NCBI GenBank assembly: GCA_046596415.1
Contig: JBKJML010000037.1
Span: 1-10,243 of the forward strand
Origin: JBKJML01 sp046596415
GTDB lineage: Bacteria > Actinomycetota > Thermoleophilia > Gaiellales > Gaiellaceae
DNA length: 10,243 bases
Direction of reading: 5' to 3'
The notes under the pieces are model-generated. The model did not search any database and was not told the DNA's origin. It saw only the letters and a program-made list of their open reading frames with translations. A program made the position numbers and the translations under genes. Every line of letters starts with the position of its first letter. Position 1 is the stretch's first letter. Shown piece after piece: positions 6,551 to 10,243 of this stretch.

Positions 6551-7697
6551 CCGGATCGGGATCGTCGTCGCCGTGGCGCTCGCGGTGGCAGCACTCTGCG
6601 TGCCCGCGGCCCAGTCGTCGCGGTGGCTCCAGGTCGGGCTCTTCGACGACACGCAGATCCTCTACAGCGACCCTGATGCGGTCTTCCCGGTGTTGAAGTC
6701 GCTCAGGACACAGGTGATCCGGGTCAACCTCTACTGGGGCGGCCCGAACGGCGTCGCGAGACGGCGTCCGACGAACGCCGCGAGCCCGCTGGACAAGGCC
6801 TACGACTGGTCGAACTACGACCGGACCGTCAACTACGCCTCGCAGTTCGGGATGAAGGTCGTCTTCTCGATCTTCGCCACGCCCGCCTGGGCGAACGCGG
6901 CTGCCGGGATCAACGTCGCGCCGAGGAACACGCTCGACCTGAAGAAGTTCGCTCAGGCCGCGGCGATCCGCTACGACGGCAGCTCGCTCGGCTACGCTGG
7001 CCAGCCGCTCGCCCCGGTGCGCTCCTGGCTCGTCTGGAACGAGCCGAACAACCCCGTCTTCCTGCGCCCGCAGTACAAGCGTGTCGCGGGCAAATGGCGG
7101 ATCCAGAGCGCGATCGACTACGCCAAGATGTGCAACGCAGCCGTGGAGGGGATCAAGCTCGTGACGCTCGGCGCGTCCAAGGTCGCCTGTGGCGTCACCG
7201 GCCCGCGCGGTAACAACAACCCGAGCACGGGCCGGCCGTCCGTCGCGCCGATCCCGTTTCTGCGGGCGATGAAGGCCGCTGGCGCGAAGGGCTTCGACGC
7301 CTATGCGCACCATCCGTATTACGGCCGCACCTCCGAGACGCCGTCGACGGTGCCGCCACCAGGGATCCACGGCAACGCTCCGACCGCCGTGACGCTCGGC
7401 AACCTCGGCTCGCTGATCAAGGAAGTCAACCGCCTCTACGGCAAGAAACGGATCTGGCTGACCGAGTACGGCTACCAGACGAGTCCGCCCGATCGCATCT
7501 TCGGCGTCTCGTGGGTCAAGCAGGCGCTCTACCTGAAGCAGGCCTATGCGATCGCGAAGAAGAACCCGCAGGTCGACATGCTGCTCTGGTTCCTGCTCCG
7601 TGACGAGGGACGGCTCGAGGGATGGCAGTCCGGCCTGCTGAGCTCGGCCGGCAAGAAGAAGCCGTCCTTCGCCGCCTTCGCCAAGCTCCACCCCTAG
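6543..7697 (+). CDS. secreted clan GH-A glycoside hydrolase, GH39/PslG-like
   Basis: The 384-residue protein has a signal peptide: basic start MRSR, hydrophobic core at 5-19, and a likely cleavage after VPA (20-22). The rest looks like a (beta/alpha)8 barrel. VIRVNLYWGG (58-67) begins the barrel. W165-N166-E167-P168-N169 carries the acid/base Glu typical of clan GH-A, and IWLTEYGYQT (304-313) supplies a nucleophile candidate, E308. The spacing and the WNEPN/TEYG pair are reminiscent of GH39-like enzymes such as PslG, which cut or edit exopolysaccharide in biofilm operons. Cys197 and Cys216 could form a disulfide. The start is TTG at 6543, with GGAA (6532-6535) 7 bases upstream; it overlaps the previous gene by 8 bases. 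Placement at the end of the block suggests it trims or releases the polymer made by this cluster. The exact GH family and bond are not certain; a cellulase-like GH5 relative is the alternative. Confidence 0.75.
   Translation: MRSRIGIVVAVALAVAALCVPAAQSSRWLQVGLFDDTQILYSDPDAVFPVLKSLRTQVIRVNLYWGGPNGVARRRPTNAASPLDKAYDWSNYDRTVNYASQFGMKVVFSIFATPAWANAAAGINVAPRNTLDLKKFAQAAAIRYDGSSLGYAGQPLAPVRSWLVWNEPNNPVFLRPQYKRVAGKWRIQSAIDYAKMCNAAVEGIKLVTLGASKVACGVTGPRGNNNPSTGRPSVAPIPFLRAMKAAGAKGFDAYAHHPYYGRTSETPSTVPPPGIHGNAPTAVTLGNLGSLIKEVNRLYGKKRIWLTEYGYQTSPPDRIFGVSWVKQALYLKQAYAIAKKNPQVDMLLWFLLRDEGRLEGWQSGLLSSAGKKKPSFAAFAKLHP
7694..7697. other. shared CTAG: overlapping stop codons of two convergent genes
   Basis: The hydrolase gene on the plus strand ends with TAG at 7695-7697, and the GT4 gene on the minus strand ends with TAG read from 7696 to 7694. 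The self-complementary CTAG thus provides both stops. There is no space between the genes for a classical bidirectional terminator, so any termination signal lies inside the opposite gene or is Rho-dependent. Confidence 0.9.
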
Positions 7698-8869
7698 CGC
7701 GACTCTCCGAGCAGCTCCCGGTACAGGGCATCCACGTCGTCGATCAGGCGCGTGACGGCGTAGCGCGGCAGGACGCGCTCGCGCCCCGTCGTGCCCATCC
7801 CGGCGCGGAGCTCCGGGTCGGCGGCCAGCACGGCCAGCGCCCCGGCGAGCGCCCCGGTGTCGCCGGGCTCGGCCAGGAAGCCATCGGCACCCTCGTCGAC
7901 GACGTCCGCGACTCCACCCACCCGCGTCGCGACCACGGGCACGCCGGCGGCGAGCGCCTCCATCACGACGACGGGCGTTCCCTCGTTCGCCGACGGCAGC
8001 AGGAAGGCGTCCATGGCGCGGTAGTAGGGCGCGACGTCGTGCTGGTAGCCGAGGAAGAGGCAGTGCCGCGCGATCCCGAGCGTCCGGGCGAGCTCCTCGA
8101 CGTGGACGCGGTCAGGCCCGTCGCCGATCAGGCAGAGCACGGCGTCGACACCGCGCTCACGCAGGGCACGGAACGATTCGAGCACGTCGTCCATCCGCTT
8201 GACGCCCGTCATCCGCCCGACCCAGCCGACGACGAAGCGCTCGTCGGTGAGGCCGAGTCGGCGGCGCACCTCCTCGCGGCCCTCGTTCGCCCCGGTGCGC
8301 TCGTCGAGGTCGATCCCGAGCCGGACGACCGCGAACCGCTCCGCCGGGGCGACGCCGAGCGACACGAGGTCGTCGCGGACCTGGGGGCTGACGGCGATCA
8401 ACCGGGTCGTCATCCGGCCGAGCCAGCGCTCGAGCAGCCGGAACGCCGTCCCCTTCAGCGGTCCGAAGTAGCCACGAAGAACGTGGCCGTGGAAGGTGTG
8501 CACGACGATCGGCGGCCGCGCGTCGCCCGCGACGAGAGCGGCCAGCCGGCCGACGGCGCCAGCCTTGGCAGTGTGGGTGTGCAGGATCTGCGGCCGGAAG
8601 GTGCGGATCAGGCGCGCCAGGCGAAAGATTGCGATCAGGTCCTGGAGCGGCGAGATCTCCCGTGAGAGCGCGTCGATGCGGGCGATCTCGATCCCGCGCT
8701 CCTCGGCGACGTAGGCCATCGAGCCCTCGCCGCGCGCGAGCGACCCCGCGACGAGCTTCGTCTCGTAGCCCCGCTCTGCCAGCCCCTCTGCCAGGTAGGC
8801 GACGTGGAGTGCCGGGCCGCCCATGTTGAGCCGCGCGATGACGCGGAGGACCCGGATCGGCTCAGGCAA
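7694..8869 (-). CDS. family 4 glycosyltransferase (GT-B fold)
   Basis: The 391-residue protein has the two-domain GT-B layout. The N-terminal acceptor domain includes VIARLNMGGPALHV (10-23), with a Gly-rich acceptor loop, and LHTHTAKAG (96-104) followed by HTFHGHV (124-130), both common in GT4 enzymes. The C-terminal donor domain includes VGRMTGVKR (217-225), whose Arg219 and Lys224 are expected to contact the donor diphosphate, and the E-x7-E motif E296-E304 (NEGTPVVVME). It probably transfers a sugar from a nucleotide donor to a lipid-linked intermediate on the cytoplasmic face with retention of configuration. No membrane spans are seen. The start is TTG at 8869-8867, 8 bases inside the end of the upstream epimerase gene. 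A TGA in the same frame four codons further upstream leaves no ATG or GTG before the acceptor loop, so TTG is the only reasonable start. Its stop is shared with the opposing hydrolase gene. Confidence 0.92.
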   Translation of the reverse strand: MPEPIRVLRVIARLNMGGPALHVAYLAEGLAERGYETKLVAGSLARGEGSMAYVAEERGIEIARIDALSREISPLQDLIAIFRLARLIRTFRPQILHTHTAKAGAVGRLAALVAGDARPPIVVHTFHGHVLRGYFGPLKGTAFRLLERWLGRMTTRLIAVSPQVRDDLVSLGVAPAERFAVVRLGIDLDERTGANEGREEVRRRLGLTDERFVVGWVGRMTGVKRMDDVLESFRALRERGVDAVLCLIGDGPDRVHVEELARTLGIARHCLFLGYQHDVAPYYRAMDAFLLPSANEGTPVVVMEALAAGVPVVATRVGGVADVVDEGADGFLAEPGDTGALAGALAVLAADPELRAGMGTTGRERVLPRYAVTRLIDDVDALYRELLGESR

Positions 8870-9785
8870 GGCTATCGACGGTCAGCCGCAGGCCTTCCTC
8901 GAGCCCGACAGTCGGCTCCCAGCCGAGTGTCTCGCGCGCCGCCGAGATGTCGCCCCAGGAGTCCCGGATGTCGCCGGTACGGGGCTCGAGGTGGCGCCGC
9001 TCGACGGGCTTCCCGAGGATGCGCCCGATCGTGTCCGCGACCTCGTTGACGCTTGCGGGCGACCCGGCGGCGATGTTGAAGATGCGTCCACTTGCATCCG
9101 CCGCGTCCGCCGCGAGGAGCGTGGCGTCGACGACGTTGCCGACGTAGGTGAAGTCGCGTGACTGCTCCCCGTCGCCGAAGATCGTCACCGGCGCGCCGCC
9201 CGCGATCGCGGTCACGAAGAGGGGCACGACGGCCGCGTACTGCGAGAACGGGCTCTGACGCGGCCCGAAGACGTTGAAGTAGCGCAGCACGACCGTCTCG
9301 AACGACTCGTAGACGCGGCTGAAGCTGACGCAATAGCGCTCCGCTGCCAGCTTTGCCACGCCATACGGCGAGATCGGGTCCGGCGGCTGCGCTTCGCTCG
9401 TCGGGAGCATGCGACTCGTCCCGTACACCGAGGTCGAGGAGGAGAAGACGACGCGCCTGATGCCCTCGTCGCGCGCGGCAAGGAGCACGTTGAGCGTCCC
9501 TTCCACGTTGACGGCGCTCGAGGTCAGCGGATCCTGGACCGAGCGGGGAACCGAGCCGAGCGCACCGAGGTGGAAGACGACTTCTGCGCCGCGGACGGCT
9601 GCGTGGACGCGTTCGTAGCTGCGGAGCTCGCCTTCCACCACCTCGACGTCCAGTCCTTCCAGGTTCGCGCGGTCACCGGTCGAGAAGTTGTCGAGCACAC
9701 GAACACGGTCGCCCCGCACGATCAGCGCCCGCACGAGGTTCGAGCCGATGAAGCCGCCGCCTCCGGTGACGAGCACAGTGCTCAT
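8862..9785 (-). CDS. UDP-hexose(NAc) 4-epimerase, WbpP-like extended SDR
   Basis: The 307-residue protein has the NAD-binding G8-x-x-G11-x-x-G14 motif (VTGGGGFIGSN), SSSTSVYG (115-122) and Y141-x3-K145 (SPYGVAK). FHLGALGSVPRSVQDP (71-86) and LRYFNVFGPRQSP (167-179), followed by QYAAVVPLF (182-190), closely follow the pattern of WbpP/Gne-type epimerases, which favour UDP-GlcNAc/UDP-GalNAc over UDP-Glc/UDP-Gal. It would act in the cytoplasm to supply a galacto-configured donor, possibly to the adjacent GT4. ATG at 9785-9783 is preceded by GAGG (minus strand, 9796-9793) with 7 bases between, a good ribosome site, and overlaps the methyltransferase stop by four bases (ATGA). Substrate preference for N-acetylated sugars is inferred from the motif pattern, not established. 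Confidence 0.88.
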   Translation of the reverse strand: MSTVLVTGGGGFIGSNLVRALIVRGDRVRVLDNFSTGDRANLEGLDVEVVEGELRSYERVHAAVRGAEVVFHLGALGSVPRSVQDPLTSSAVNVEGTLNVLLAARDEGIRRVVFSSSTSVYGTSRMLPTSEAQPPDPISPYGVAKLAAERYCVSFSRVYESFETVVLRYFNVFGPRQSPFSQYAAVVPLFVTAIAGGAPVTIFGDGEQSRDFTYVGNVVDATLLAADAADASGRIFNIAAGSPASVNEVADTIGRILGKPVERRHLEPRTGDIRDSWGDISAARETLGWEPTVGLEEGLRLTVDSLA

Positions 9786-10243
9786 GCGGGCACCTCGGCG
9801 ATGACGTGGAAGTTGGCGAACAGCGTCGTGTGCCCCGGCTCGCGCAGCCGGGGCGAGCGGGCATCGATCGCGGCCGCTGCCCGGTTCACCGTCGCACAGA
9901 AGGCGCGGGCAACGGGCGCGAGATGCGCACGGCGGAGGGCGATGTCGGCGTAGATGTTCACAAGCATTCCGATACAGGCGGCGGTGCCCGACCCCGGCCT
10001 GACCGTGAGCGAGGCCCAGTCGCCGTTCTCGCGGAACAGCTTCTCGAGCCCGGCGTGTGTCCAGCGCCAGTAGTCGTCCGGATTCGGATGGTAGATCTGC
10101 ACGCCGTGCGTCGAGAGGAGAACCCGCCCGCCGGGGGCGGTGACGCGCCGCAGCTCGCGGATCGCGGCGGCCGGGTCGTCGGCGTGCTCGAGCACCTGCG
10201 TACAGAGAACGACCTGATAGGAGCCGTCGGCGGCCGGGATCGA
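9782..10243 (-). CDS. class I SAM-dependent methyltransferase, C-terminal part (N-terminus outside the window)
   Basis: The frame is open to the window edge, so the 153 residues seen are the C-terminal part. They start at post-motif II of a Rossmann-type methyltransferase: YQVVLCTQVLEHADDP, then IRELRRVTAPGGRVLLST (motif III region). These are typical of the Methyltransf_11/UbiE-like superfamily. The SAM-binding motif I (E/D-x-G-x-G-x-G) must lie outside the window. After it, YHPNPDDYWRWTHAGLEKLF is a recurring feature of methyltransferases in surface-glycan clusters. A possible role is methylation of a sugar hydroxyl or carboxyl in the glycan, but the substrate cannot be read. It is the first visible gene of the minus-strand block, joined to the epimerase gene by a 4-base overlap. 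The GTG at 10195 is internal to the conserved fold (it encodes the Val of VLEH) and is not the start. Confidence 0.88.
   Translation of the reverse strand, partial: SIPAADGSYQVVLCTQVLEHADDPAAAIRELRRVTAPGGRVLLSTHGVQIYHPNPDDYWRWTHAGLEKLFRENGDWASLTVRPGSGTAACIGMLVNIYADIALRRAHLAPVARAFCATVNRAAAAIDARSPRLREPGHTTLFANFHVIAEVPA

Noticed and set aside
6528..7691. 387-residue minus-strand open frame opposite the hydrolase
   Set aside because: The plus-strand frame has a signal peptide and paired catalytic Glu motifs. The minus frame has no domain.
7622..8665. 347-residue plus-strand open frame opposite the GT4 gene
   Set aside because: It has no motif and an Arg/Asp/Glu-rich composition. The minus strand encodes a textbook GT4 with an E-x7-E motif.
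1..10243. Mobile element, CRISPR array, tRNA or phage remnant
   Set aside because: I saw no transposase or integrase, regularly spaced direct repeats, tRNA-like cloverleaf or terminal inverted repeats. Genes are packed end to end.

Overview
The window is a gene-dense, GC-rich stretch of an exopolysaccharide or cell-envelope glycan locus. The very high G/C at third codon positions, the GTG and TTG starts, the ATGA gene junctions and the two tandem PQQ-like beta-propellers suggest a GC-rich actinobacterium. My best guess is a Thermoleophilia (Solirubrobacterales/Gaiellales-type) lineage. That assignment is an impression from protein style, not a measured result.

Plus-strand block (positions 2-7697). 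Eight genes read in the same direction: two tandem beta-propeller proteins (the first cut by the window edge), a UDP-glucuronate-4-epimerase-like SDR enzyme, a Wzz-type chain-length protein without a kinase domain, a membrane-anchored family 2 glycosyltransferase of the polyprenyl-phosphate type, a divergent polysaccharide-deacetylase-like protein, a UDP-glucuronate decarboxylase (UDP-xylose synthase), and a secreted clan GH-A glycoside hydrolase resembling GH39/PslG. The only sizeable gap is about 97 bases before the UDP-xylose synthase gene. It holds a relatively A/T-rich patch and two mutually exclusive inverted repeats. All other junctions are overlaps or gaps of 10-17 bases, so most of the block is probably one or two transcripts.

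Minus-strand block (10243-7694). Read from the right, it has a SAM-dependent methyltransferase (N-terminus outside the window), a WbpP-like UDP-hexose(NAc) 4-epimerase, and a family 4 glycosyltransferase. They are joined by overlaps of 4 and 8 bases. The two blocks converge and share a single CTAG that supplies both stop codons.

Working model (inference). The SDR enzymes supply UDP-uronic acid, UDP-xylose and UDP-GalNAc/Gal-type precursors. The GT2 and GT4 enzymes use them. The Wzz-like protein controls chain length or export. The deacetylase-like protein, the GH39-like hydrolase and the extracytoplasmic propellers act on or scaffold the product outside the membrane. No flippase, polymerase or initiating phosphoglycosyltransferase lies in the window, so the cluster must continue outside it or rely on genes elsewhere.

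No stretch longer than 300 bases lacks a gene. I found no tRNA, rRNA, CRISPR array, insertion sequence or origin.
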